A model generated the notes under the pieces. The model was not told where the DNA came from. It was given only the letters and a program-made list of their open reading frames with translations, and did no database searches. From positions 1 through 64,000 of the forward strand of contig JAVTVY010039385.1 of assembly GCA_036873755.1 (NCBI GenBank): a DNA stretch of 64,000 bases. Reading direction: 5' to 3'. The position numbers were made by a program, and so were the translations under genes. Positions within the stretch are counted from its first letter, which is position 1; every line of letters begins with the position of its first letter. Below, in pieces: positions 24,101 to 34,364 of the stretch. This DNA is from Hanleya hanleyi (taxonomy: Eukaryota > Mollusca > Polyplacophora > Lepidopleurida > Hanleyidae).

Positions 24101-25373
24101 CTCACAACACGAAAAAGGAGGCGTTGATCCCAGATCTACATGAGATACAAGTACCGACGAGGAATGGGTTCTGTAACAAACAAACATTTTCATTCTTCAT
24201 GAAGGTAATTAATCCGCCTGTCAGATCTCATGTTATTTTCCAAGAATCATTTGCATTGACTCACGCTCTAAGTAAATGTCGTTGGACGGACATCGCGTGA
24301 AGTAACTTGCCAACCGGCCCTAAATAGTTACTCACAAGCCATTAACACATCTAACGATTTGCCTATTTGTTACTTTCATGGCCTTCCTGCAATTGTAGCA
24401 AATTCGGGGGGAAATAGGATATCAAAATATAAGAAAATGCAAGTAGGAAATTGTAGTTTCCAAACTGGAAATTGAAATCCATTTTGGCTACAAATAACTT
24501 TTCATCTACTAGATGTCCGTTACGTAGAGGCGCGTAACAGGCATACCATTGACAGTACTGCAAAACGTAGGAAGAGAAACAGAGAAGTTCAGAACTCAGG
24601 CTCCGAATCAAAGTCTCTTTTGTCTGCATATACTCCGTGCGTTATGCAAGGAGGAGTATGTCTTTAGGCAGTCCGTGGGCAAGAATCCTGGAAACTAGCT
24701 TGCAAAATGTTTCATTTCTCGGGAGGCTACGGTACGTTATCTGCAAGTTGTCCCAGTCAGATAACAAACATAAGCGATTTCAAAAGACAACAAAGCTAAT
24801 GGAAGCACACCTGAGAGCACACTACCAAAGTTAACTATTAGCGTGGAACAGCATAATACTTGTATAAAAAGTGTAGACAGTATTCACCCATCATCCATGG
24901 ACTGAATTTCGACATTAATGATCGAAATATTATCGTGCGCATCAATTCAACATATGCTTAATATACAAGCTGGTTTCCTGCGAGAGAGAATAGGTACGAC
25001 TCAGAGAACATACTCGTATAGTCAAAATAGTTGACTGGTCAAGAAAGTAGCATTCTTTCCGTTATTTTAACTGGATACAATGATACCTTTGGTCAAACGA
25101 CAATATATGGTGTTAAACTTGTGATTGAAATAACTACATGTAAATACGAAAACGTGCACATTTGTCACTGTAACATGGTCTCACTTGGCATAACGAATGT
25201 AAACGAACCGATTTTATTTTTTGAAATACATGCATATAAATTAGATAAATATAAATACATGTGCTCTATTACAGCTTGCATACTAAGTCAGAACAGCATA
25301 TATTACCAGTGTCTTCCCTTGTCCCTATCCGTTTGCCCTCGAACCTTTAGAAACTTGTTAATTATTGAGCAAT
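21136..25373. other. Four kilobases without a supported gene
   Basis: No repeat family or gene is recognised. The longest ATG-initiated frame is at 22813-23235 on the plus strand, 140 codons and rich in Leu, Ser, Thr and Val. It has no motif, no splice context and no upstream promoter, so I treat it as probably random. The region directly before 25374 may be the 5' UTR or first part of the LINE that follows. Confidence 0.4.
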
Positions 25374-26012
25374 ATGATACACATTGAGGTTTACAGGGCA
25401 AGGATAGGGATGTTCTATCTCAAGTCATGTAATAGAAAACCAAGTAAATGCAAGCAGGTTAGATATTTGTATCGTCCATTCAACACTCCCAGCATTATCA
25501 AATCATACGTACATGTAGATCAAACCGACCCACTTCACTGGTGTCCCAGTCAATATAGATTAAAACCCGTACTTTGTAAACTCGTTTTGATCCTAGCTAT
25601 TTTTTCAGCAGTCTTGTCGGCTTCCGGTACAGAAGGGCATGCTAGCTCAATTATACCAAAGTCATCGATGCCTGTTGATAGTATTCTTTATTACAATCTA
25701 AGGCAAACACGCAACAAATTACATCCATTCTATGGAACAAATGTTGATTTGTCGTACCTGATCTTAGTGTCGGGTGACGTGAAACCCAACCCCGGACCAG
25801 ACTACCCCAAAAGGCCAAACAAACCTTTATCGACCGTGCACGTCAACGTAAATAGCCTGCGTTATAAAGTTGACTTGATCGAAGCCGAAGTCGGTCATTA
25901 CGATATTATCGCAATAACAGAAACCAAACTCGATGCATCTGTTGAAGATACAAAATTAAAAATACCAGGTTTTCAATTCCTATACCGATACGGAAAGACA
26001 GATCCTTGCAAG
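25374..26012 (+). CDS. LINE protein, N-terminal part: leader, 2A-like motif, start of AP endonuclease
   Basis: The first ATG in frame is at 25374. Residues about 66-83 form a hydrophobic stretch (LCKLVLILAIFSAVLSAS) like a signal peptide. The 2A-like motif SGDVKPNPGP follows at 25770-25799. The endonuclease then starts with 'VHVNVNSLRYKV' and 'YDIIAITETKLD', which hold the catalytic Asn and the ET-K motif of APE endonucleases. Near 26012 the frame shifts by one base, and the next motif (EGGGIVIYI) is read in another frame. In related elements the 2A would release the leader from the endonuclease-RT polyprotein. Confidence 0.8.
25770..25799 (+). other. 2A-like translational-skipping motif (GDVKPNPGP)
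   Basis: The motif Gly-Asp-Val-Lys-Pro-Asn-Pro-Gly-Pro matches the 2A consensus D-V/I-E-x-N-P-G-P except for Lys in place of Glu. The predicted skip is between Gly (25794-25796) and Pro (25797-25799). 2A sequences at this position, N-terminal to the endonuclease, are known in APE-type non-LTR retrotransposons. Activity of the Lys variant is unproven. Confidence 0.8.
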
Positions 26013-26357
26013 AAGGCGGCGGTATCGTTATATATATTCGTGAAAATTTGGTGTGTGATGAAATTGACAACATGTTTATTGATGGCTTGGAAGCAGTATG
26101 GATACGCATTACATCCAAAAATACAAAATTTTATATAGGAACATTCTATAGGCCCCCATCAGCTCGAGTATCATACTGGAACCTGATAGATGAATCCATA
26201 TCTCTATCAAGGGACCAGATGTCGAACAAATGTATAATACTTGGCGATTTTAATGCCGATTGCCTTATCAGAACACATGAGCAGATATCGCGCCTGGAAA
26301 CTAAATATGCCATTCGCCAGATAATCACGGAGCCAACCCGCATTACCCCTACTTCCA
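26012..26357 (+). CDS. LINE endonuclease, second part
   Basis: This is read one frame away from the upstream part. It contains 'GGGIVIYIRENL', 'YIGTFYRPPSA' and the catalytic 'ILGDFNADCL' (GDFN motif), then 'EPTRITPTS'. The frame ends in R500 sequence at 26358. Endonuclease coding resumes at 26971 with 'SLIDLILVS'. Confidence 0.8.
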
Positions 26358-26971
26358 ACTACAACACATATAAGTGAAGTGGGAAGAGGTGCCGACATAC
26401 TGACTGCGTCACATGACTTCACAGAATAGTCTTCTGGTTAACCTATTCTAAAGCACATACCAAGAATCTAACGATTCGTGATATGTGTTGTATCTCAGGT
26501 ACGCTTTTATTGTACCTGTTCATGTGGCAACTTGGATGATATGACCACACGGCCCCTAGCACCGGCATAAGCGGTATTAGATACAAATCTAGAGCTATGA
26601 TGGAAATGCTCTGACAACTCGTATACTGGTAATTGGTGAGCTGTTTCGCTGTGACAACTCGTACATTGGAGATTGGTGAGCTGTATCGTCGTCAGATGTA
26701 AATGACGGCATTTAACACAAAAGACTAGTCTGTAAGGCCCGATGTCGACCAAGCATCAACTTCCCACAAATGCCAACATATATCAAAGACCAAAAGGTCT
26801 GTACAGGGGGCGGGCCTCGGGGACGAAACGTCCACCAGCAGAATCTCGCCATATACAGGAAAAAACTACAACACATATAAGTGAAGTGGGAAGAGGTGCC
26901 GACATACTGACTGCGTCACATGACTTCACAGAATAGTCTTCTGGTTAACCTATTCTAAAGCACATACCAAG
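26358..26971 (+). repeat. Repeat R500 inserted in the LINE, with 104-bp identical direct ends
   Basis: The insert starts ctacaacacatataagtg and ends cacataccaag. Its first 104 bases (26361-26464) and last 104 bases (26868-26971) are identical, so it is one ~507-bp unit plus a 104-bp overhang of the next. The internal part holds two ~40-bp sub-repeats with acaactcgta and attggtgagctgt, the word acaataaaagcgtacc, and a gacgaaacgtcc box. It has no coding capacity. The LINE reading frame is exactly continuous across the insert once it is removed, which defines the borders. Confidence 0.88.
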
Positions 26972-28429
26972 TCCCTTATCGACCTCATACTTGTGTCAAA
27001 TCCCTCTTTCGTCGTAAATTCCGGTGTAATTTCTCCATTCTGCAGTGATCACCATGCAACCTATGTGTCAATCAAGGAACGTGGATTTGATCAACCCTGC
27101 TTCACACGTCATATCTGGCTTTATGACCAAATGGATACTGACGGACTACTTAATTCCCTTGCGACAACTGACTGGGACTCTCTTTTCTTTAGTGACAACA
27201 ATGAAATAGCTAAAAACATAACTGACCGTATTCAACATACAGCGGAAAACCATATTCCACATAAAATTGTTACAATAAGACCACGAGACAAACCGTGGAT
27301 GAGAAATGATCTACGAAGAATGATGCGTAGGCGTGACAGAATACATAAAAAAGCTAAACGGACAAATCTACCCCAACATTGGGAACAGTTTCGAACAATC
27401 CGAAATGAGGCTATAAAACTAATCAGGGCGGCCAAATTAGAATATCAAACACAGCTCGACGCAAAAATTACTGAAACAAAATTTATAAGCAGAGATTGGT
27501 GGAAATTAATAAAATCATATATGAAAGAACAACATACATCTACACAGTTCCCAAATATAATTTTTAATGGAAAAGTATCGAATGAGCCGAATGATATAGC
27601 GAATTTGTTTAACAACTATTTTATTGAGTGTTCATCCTTAGACGATGTTGGTAAAGAACCTCCCATATTACCTCTCCATATTTATATTCTTGACAACATT
27701 ATCATAACATATGACGATGTGAGAATCATCCTCCTCGGGCTCGATATAAGTAAAGCAGTGGGACCTGATCGTATAAGTAATAGACCGTTGAAATGTGCAG
27801 CCTCTGTACTTGCATATCCGTTAATGAAATTTTTTAATAAATGTCTCTTGGAAGAGAGTATGCCCGAACACTGGAAATTGGCAAACGTAACCCCAATTCA
27901 CAAAAAAGGAAGCAAAAATGAAATTACAAATTATAGACCCATATCCTTAACAAGTAATATCAGCAAAGTTTTCGAAAAGTGTATTTGTAAATATCTCTTC
28001 AACTTTCTTCTGGATAATAATCTTCTTTCCAATCTCCAGTCAGGCTTTATTCCGGGTGATAGTACAGTCTATCAACTGACTGATATTTACAATTGTATAT
28101 GTAAAGCTCTGGACGAAGGTAAAGAATTTCGCGCTGTCTTTTGTGATATAACAAAAGCTTTTGACAGAGTGTGGCACAAGGGACTGCTTCGCAAACTTGA
28201 ATCCATTGGAATCAGGGGAGCTCTTCTTGGTTGGTTTCGCGATTACCTCTCTGATAGGCGTCAAATTGTGGTGATAGACGGCAAATCATCGGACCCAAGA
28301 AACATAAACGCTGTGGTTCCACAAGGGTCTGTTCTCGGACCACTTCTCTTCCTAATCTACATTAATGATATCGTCAATGACATAAGATGCAATATTAGGC
28401 TGTTTGCCGATGACACATCAGTAGTATAG
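26971..28429 (+). CDS. LINE endonuclease end and reverse transcriptase (truncated)
   Basis: The frame starts with the endonuclease end 'SLIDLILVS' and catalytic 'SDHHATYVSI'. A linker follows, then an RT domain with all early motifs: 'KAVGPDRIS', 'VTPIHKKGSKNEITNYRPISL', 'SNLQSGFIPGDST', 'VFCDITKAFDRVWH', 'VPQGSVLGPLLFLIYINDI' and the active-site 'FADDTSVV'. It then stops at 28427-28429. The tail half of a normal protein (RT thumb and C-terminal region) is absent. The LINE is cut there by the Polinton boundary. Confidence 0.9.
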
Positions 28430-28837
28430 ATGTCTGGCTGGAACCAGAACCAATCATGTGACCTTGGTCTCATGACATGACGTCATCATTTTGGTACTAG
28501 CCGTTTTTGAGAAATCATGTATGTAGAAATACATGTATACTGGCATGTTAAAAGAAAGGTGTATGGAAGTGTGGCTGGCACCAAATGACCTGTATGTGAC
28601 CTTGGTCACATGACATGACGTCATCATTTGGTGCCAGCCGTATTTGAGATCAAATGACCTCTATGTGACCTTGGTCACATGGCATGACGTCATCATTTGG
28701 TGCCAGCCGTATTTGAGATCGGAGAGGCCCCTGGATACATGTAAAGTGTCATGTTAAAGAAAGGTGTATATTGCCCCAATACATGTATACTACGTTAAAC
28801 GCAGTACATGTACTTTAAAGGGGTTACAATGGAAGGG
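28430..28837. repeat. Left terminal repeat of the Polinton, internally amplified
   Basis: 28651-28837 matches the reverse complement of 46774-46960. Two further partial copies lie outside it at about 28445-28560 and 28573-28650. A 16-base stem (ggctggcaccaaatga at 28573-28588 with tcatttggtgccagcc at 28624-28639) could fold. Palindromic TGACGTCA sites occur at 28478, 28616 and 28685, with gtcacatgac E-box-like words beside them. Confidence 0.8.
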
Positions 28838-29118
28838 TTATTTGGGGGTATCCCCCCCCCCCTTTCACAAATAATTAAAAGGTAAATATTTTAAGTTAAA
28901 TATAAGGGTATGTTTAAAAAGCATAGTTCTAATTTGTCCCTAATGATTTTTCAATGTATACTAATGGTCATGTGGGCATTTCTGGTGTTTTAAATTAGTT
29001 TGTGCTCAAAGTTAGATGCTTCCTCTTCCGGAAAATATGGTTGGCCCTGAAAAGGGCCGTTAGTCTTGTCCGGGGGCGTTCACGATCGTCAGGAAAGGGT
29101 CTCTGTGATGGTTGTGGG

Positions 29119-29490
29119 TTATTCTAAAAAGAATTTCCGTTGGCAGCAACACAGCTCTGCTTTCGGTTTTCTGTTGCATACTTCAGCATGTCTCTTCGCT
29201 TTTCCCATCCGGACTGTGTTTGAGCACCAATTACATTGAAAGTGAATGTAAGGTGGACATCTTGGAATTTCAAAGCTGTCCCTTGGTTTTCGGCAAACGA
29301 AACATCTCGCATACTGCTGGGAAGGCATTTTTTCCGGCTGATGGTATATCCTGTTGACGCTCTCGGGTGAAATGTGGAGAGAATATGGTGGGAAATGACA
29401 GTGTTCAAACGTTATAGCGCAACTAATTCTCCACCCCCTGAAGTTGGTATCTATTTTCATTGGTCCGTCCAAAAAATATCTGATTGACAT
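29119..29490 (-). CDS. Hypothetical Cys-rich protein, 123 aa
   Basis: This is an ATG-initiated frame near the left end, antisense to the other left-arm genes. The C-terminal half has paired cysteines and a histidine (CFVC, then C..., HFQCNWC, AKRHAEVC, CCC), a pattern able to bind zinc. I do not recognise the family. Its N-terminal 50 residues show no feature. It could be a real early gene of the element or a chance frame. Nothing upstream resembles a TATA box. Confidence 0.35.
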   Translation of the reverse strand: MSIRYFLDGPMKIDTNFRGWRISCAITFEHCHFPPYSLHISPESVNRIYHQPEKMPSQQYARCFVCRKPRDSFEIPRCPPYIHFQCNWCSNTVRMGKAKRHAEVCNRKPKAELCCCQRKFFLE

Positions 29491-29670
29491 ATGCCAAATT
29501 TTTGGCTGAAAAACTGGCGCGGTTTCGGTTTTGAACTCGTCATAAATTTTATCTGATGCACCCTGCTCTGCCGATCTAGGTGTAAGCCCGTTCAGCGTCT
29601 ACCTGTGAAAACATTAATCCATTCATACTGAGCGCGGTAATGTCTCGCATAGTAATTAAATTGGCGACAG

Positions 29671-29785
29671 GGCTTTGTAGAGGCGGTAGCCCGCCCCATT
29701 AATCCGAGACAGGAATGTCTCGGCTTTGTAGAGTCGGTAGACCGCCTTCCATTAATCCGAGACAGGAATGTCTGATGTCTCTAAC
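29671..29785 (+). repeat. Tandem duplication of ~60 bp
   Basis: ggctttgtagag(g/t)cggtag...cgcc...cattaatccgagacaggaatgtct occurs twice in tandem just upstream of the left zinc-finger gene. It may lie in its promoter or 5' UTR. Confidence 0.8.
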
Positions 29786-29895
29786 TGCGACAGTGGGGTT
29801 GTGGGAGATTTTATGAACGTGAGAAAAAAAAACCTCCAGTGAAATCAGTTTATTTTGAGATTTTTTATTCTTAAAAAGAAATCAAATATTCTAAG

Positions 29896-30694
29896 ATGGA
29901 AAGTGTAATTTGTTGTCAATTTTGTCAGTTTTCATCTGAAAATTTCGAGATAATTCAAAATCATATATCAGAGGTGCACGGATGTCATACCGTTGAAATC
30001 CATCCAAATTTTGAAGCAAATGTCTCTTCTCCCGTCCGTGAGCCTTGTGAAGATCCCGTACCTGTAAGTACCCTGCGAGTTTATGGTTTGTCTTGATTAA
30101 TCTTTTCTCACGAAATTCCCTGTTACGTTACTATTAAAATGTATTATTTCTTTTTTTTACAGTTGCCCGATTACTTGGATATTGATTTGGACTTTACCCC
30201 GATATTTGAATATTCTTGTCCGGAATCTCCTAAATTAGCAGACTTGTTCTCGTGGATTCCGTTTGACGGTTCGAATATCGAAATTGATGAAAACATCGGG
30301 GTGAGTGAATTCACGTTTCTCTGTACAGGGACTTAATAATCCGCTTTCCGATTCCGTGAAGTTCGTAAATTTGAAGTTTACATACGGGTCGTACCCTTTT
30401 TTGTAGTATCTAGTCAGCCATTTGCAATTTTTCAGTTTTGTCTCGTTGCAGAGTCCTCCAGAAATCAACTTGTACGGGGGTGAAAAGTTGCCGCAAGAAA
30501 TATCTGACGGAAATGAGATGTCAGATTCTTTCTGTATTCGATGTCTGAACGACCATCAAGATCTTCAAGAGTGTAAAAACTGTGGTTTTCTACTCTGCAA
30601 ATCCTGCGCGTGTGTTCACACAAATTTACCGGTCTGCCATTCAGAATGTTGTGGATGTGAACTAATTATGGGAGATGATTTCGAATCGTCGTAA
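29896..30694 (+). CDS. Left-end zinc-finger protein (three exons, 182 aa)
   Basis: Exons are 29896-30063, 30163-30300 and 30452-30694. Both introns have GTAAGT/GTGAGT donors, CAG acceptors after pyrimidine tracts, and phase 0, so the frame is continuous. The N-terminus is a C2H2 finger (CQFC, then HISEVH, residues about 8-29). The middle is acidic with DYLDIDLDF. The C-terminus is a compact Cys-rich domain (CIRC, CKNC, CKSCAC, CHSECCGC, residues about 130-175). The same two-domain plan occurs in the gene at 46505-45987 at the other end of the element, so the two are diverged paralogues. The role is unknown; DNA binding or transcription control is inferred from the fingers. Confidence 0.68.
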
Positions 30695-30993
30695 AGAAAG
30701 GAAAAACAGAAAAAAAAATCAAGGGTAAGTTTTGAATTATTGGCCGTTGAAAATAATATCATTATGATAACCCCCCCCCTCCCCCTTCACTTCTTTCTCT
30801 GCCTTCCTCCCCTTTTACCGCTTCAGCGATTCAAGGTCAACAAAGGTCTACTAGCAATCTGATTGGCTCGTGAACTACGGTTGCCCTCTGTGCTTTGAAA
30901 ATGTTAGTCATTCCGTTTCGAAACGCCACCCCATGCAGTAACATGTGCCTTTCTCTGCGCGTTAACAACAACAGGGCTTAATCAAAGTTGAAC

Positions 30994-33144
30994 ATGGATT
31001 CGAAAGACGAACAAGCTTTCTTTTCTGACTTGCTCGATTTAAATCTACAAACGGTTGAAGAGAGGTAAGTGACATTGCGGATCTTTTTTTATTCAATACG
31101 TATATAATTTATGGAAAAGAATGTGGGCGCAGAAATCCGTCATAGACTTATTTTCTTTACGATTTGACTATTTTCAGAGCTCCAGTTAAGAGGAAGGGAG
31201 AAGGATTACATGAAGAAGAAAGAACAACGGGAAAAACTCCGCATTTAACTCGAGAAACTGTGTCTTCGAACAATGTTTTGGGTAACGGGAATTGGGGTCC
31301 CCATCACCTTTTGTTGTCGACGGATACTGTGAACAACATTGACAGTTCACCGTTGGAAGACGACTTGATTACCAATGATCACCCGCCTTCACAGACTGTT
31401 CGGAATTCTCACCAGGAAACGGCGAATATAGGAGACAATTTTCCTTTGAATGCTGCGGATTCACCTCCAGTGAGGGTCATAGACTCAGACATATTAGATT
31501 GTATTAGTGAACATTCAAATGACTGTGAATCTGGAGAAAAAATATCGGATATAGAAGACTTGATTAGTGCGGTTTCACCCCAGCCAGATAACTCAATCTT
31601 GTCCCAAGGAGAGATCGATTTCATCACCAGGGATTTAGAAGGCAGTGCGGAAATAGACGAAGAATACTGGTAAGTAGTTTTATGTTAAAAATGTTCACAG
31701 GTCGGGGCAATGGAGTAATTGTGTCACATATAATTTCTAATCGTGGTAATTTGATTTCCCGAGTAAAGACATCCTACTGGTCTCCGGGAGTGGTTCTAGG
31801 TCACGACGTCATAGGACGGGTATCCATAACGTGTTTAATAAGGGACGGGGGGTGGTTATAATGGAGTTTTGGAATCCCCCCCTTCTCCCCTCGAATACAT
31901 GTAACATGTTTTACAGAAGGAAAGACACATGTATACTGTGGGCATGGGTTGTGTATAACATGTATAATCTTTAACACAGAATCCCCCCCCCCCCTTTCCC
32001 CTCGAATACATGTAACATGCTTAACAAAAGGAAAGACACATGTATACGGTGAGTGTAGAGTTTAATGTTTGGTTATAGCATATTTTCTATGGCACTAAGC
32101 AAGTATTCGCATACATCCTTATTGAAATGTATCAATCTGCACATGCATGTATCAGTCATAGAATACAATTATGATTTGGAATTATATTTTCCAACCGATT
32201 AACTATTCGCTTTAATTGCGTATGTTTTTTAACTTTCTCATCAGTAGTAGAAAAAGACCATACTCATCTTCATTGTCCAATTAAAAAAAATTAAAAAATT
32301 TTCTCATCAGTAGTATACAAAGAGCATACTCCAACCCGTTAACTAATTAAAAAAAAATCTATATTTTTGTACTGTCATATTAAAAGCGCTGTAAACACGT
32401 TATACTATGAATGAGGTAAATGCTGATACAAATGATTTTGATAACAAGTTAACAACACCGACAACTTAACAACAACAACAACATTTTGCTTTGGATGAAT
32501 ATCTACAGGGTAAGAATCTTATTTATTACAGTTCAACGGGAGATGATATTTTGGCGGAAGTGGTTCGTTTGATCGGGGGGTTACCGAATCAGACGGGGGG
32601 TGGTAACTCTATCGATGAAGAGGAAATTACTCAGACCGATGATGACAACTCGACCTCCAACAACAACAACAACAACAACAATATGCACGATGACTCGCCC
32701 CAGTATCGTATTACAGAACGCCCTGGACTGTTTAATAAAAATTATAAAATTAGGGAACGTATGTATCTTGTCAAACTGAATGAATCACTTACTAACGCAA
32801 GGTGGAGAGATAATTTAAACACACTTGGCAATGCGCGCGAAGAAGTGCTGGGGAGGGCTCTGGAAGGTCTGATGGATAACGATTTGGTCCGTGTTTTCAT
32901 AAACCAGCGAGGGCTTCAGAACCCTATAATATTTGACCTCAAACCAAAATCCGAAGTGACGGTGGAAGCAATTCTCGCATTAATAGAAAAAGTATTGCAG
33001 TCGAAAGAAAGCCTCCTATTTCACGAAAGTTTTGAAATACACATAGCAACTATCGAAATACCGCAAGGGGGTCGCGGGACTAAAATGACCCGGTTAACAC
33101 AAGATCTCAAAAAGAAACGTAGCGTAGTCACGATAAAAAAATGA
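30994..33144 (+). CDS. polB: Protein-primed DNA polymerase B gene, 5' exons and N-terminal domain
   Basis: Exon 1 is 30994-31064, exon 2 is 31178-31669 and exon 3 starts at 32532. Donors are GTAAGT, acceptors CAG, and the split codons match in phase at both joins. Exons 1-2 encode about 188 residues that are acidic, Ser/Asp-rich and apparently disordered. Exon 3 has an Asn run (about 32659-32682), then the conserved Polinton N-terminal domain with 'YRITERPGLFNKNYKI' and 'FEIHIATIEIP'. The frame hits a stop at 33142-33144 inside a seven-A run. The family continues in another frame directly after it, so this is a frame break and not the true end. Confidence 0.72.
31830..32350 (+). repeat. Repeats inside intron 2 of the polymerase gene
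   Basis: Two related ~115-bp units with gaatccccccc...ctcgaatacatgtaacatg...aggaaagacacatgtatac occur at about 31880-31945 and 31980-32050. A second pair with ttctcatcagtagta...agagcatactc lies at about 32238-32275 and 32299-32335. The 862-bp intron is otherwise AT-rich. The acatgtatac word also occurs in the element's terminal repeats. Confidence 0.7.
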
Positions 33145-34364
33145 CGATTCTCTGTGTCTCCCCAGAGCTATAGTTGTTTGTAAAGCTCATCTCGAAAAAC
33201 ACGAACGGTACAGATATATAACTAGATCGGACCGCCCCCTTCAAGGAAATATGGCCAAGGAGTTATGCCAAAAAGCTGGGGTAAGCATTACGAAACCTTG
33301 TACATTGCACGATATTCCCGCTTTCGAAAAAGCTATTAATATGCAAATTCGAGTTATAAGCGGAGAAAAATTCAATCGCATCATATACAGAGGATCGCCG
33401 GACATACAGAACGGAGCATATTTATATGTACATCATGTTGATAATCATTTCAACCCTGTAACATCGGCGAAAGCTCTATATGGTACGTCGTATTTCTGCC
33501 ATACTTGTATAGTTCCTTATGGTGAAAGGTATTTACATTTGGTGTGCAGTGGAAAATGTGAGCTCTGTCTCAGGGTGGATTGTATTGCAGACGATGTTAA
33601 AACGTGTGCCAAGTGTAATAGACAGTGCAACAATGATCAATGTTTCAAACTTCACAAAACCGTTGGAGAAAATGTTGTCACCAGTGAAGAAACCAAATCA
33701 ATGTGTGAAACATGTTGGAAATGTAAATTATGCGGTTTTTTAAACGTCATTCCGATCGAAAACCAGAAGACCATATATGCGGTGAAAGATATTGCCGAGC
33801 ATGCGATGTACACTATGTAGAGCGACATCAGTGTTTTATGAAACCTGCTATAGCCAAACCGCCTATTCACGACTACGTGTTTTTTGATTTTGAAACCGTA
33901 TTCGACACAGGGGTTCATACAGTAAATTGTTGTATAGCCCACAAAACGTGTGTGAAATGTATTGACACCGAGGATATAGATGTGCCATGCATTAAATGCA
34001 AAGAGAGAGAATACATATTTGAAGGGGATGACACTCTAGTTCAGTTCTGCGAGTGGCTTTTCACAAAAGAGCACAAAGGCTACACCTGTTTAGCTCATAA
34101 TTTGCAGGGGTTTGACGGTGTATTTATCATGAAATATTTGTTGGGAAATACCCTCATGCCCCAGGTCATGTATCGAGGCTCAAAGATTTTCCATATACAT
34201 GTACCGGTGTTAGATATAACTTTTCTTGACAGTTTAAATTTCATACAAGCCCCCCTCGCAGATTTCGATAAAATTTTTGGTTTAAAGAGTCTTAAAAAAG
34301 GATTTTTTCCATTCCATAAGAATACAGCTGGCAATCAGAATTACAGAATTATGGGTGTGATGAT
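33145..34364 (+). pseudogene. polB: DNA polymerase B, linker and 3'-5' exonuclease region (frames broken)
   Basis: The coding sense continues through this segment but changes frame three times: at the A-run near 33140, at a T-run near 33735, and near 34350. Visible landmarks are 'AKELCQKAGVSI', a Cys-rich zinc-binding stretch (about 33499-33800), exonuclease motif I 'FFDFETVFDT' (about 33880) and motif II 'CLAHNLQGFDG' (about 34090). Around 34340-34360 some residues usual in the family also seem missing. Two of the three breaks sit in homopolymers, so either assembly error or decay is possible. Confidence 0.7.

Larger units (their letters stand above)
25374..28429 (+). mobile_element. CR1/L2-like LINE, interrupted and 3'-cut
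   Basis: The order is a hydrophobic leader, a 2A-like motif, an APE-type endonuclease and a reverse transcriptase, as in CR1/L2-clade elements. It is damaged in three ways. There is a frame change near 26012. About 610 bp of repeat R500 sits between the endonuclease residues 'TPTS' and 'SLIDLI'. The reverse transcriptase also stops at 28429, right after motif C, where the Polinton begins. The remaining thumb and tail are not found after the Polinton at 47.0 kb. Confidence 0.85.

Noticed and set aside
26829..26843. Hammerhead ribozyme in R500 (ggacgaaacgtcc box)
   Set aside because: The GAAAC half resembles a hammerhead core, but no CTGANGA box lies at a usable distance upstream in any copy, and stem III would have no loop. 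I keep it only as a conserved box.
28573..28639. CRISPR-like repeat-spacer pattern in the left terminal repeat
   Set aside because: Units are few, adjacent copies of the terminal repeat without unique spacers, in a eukaryotic setting.
33130..33150. Programmed ribosomal frameshift in the polymerase
   Set aside because: The needed shift is +1 (or -2) at an A7 run; a -1 slip leads to a stop within a few codons, and no stimulatory structure is evident. Indel or assembly error is simpler.
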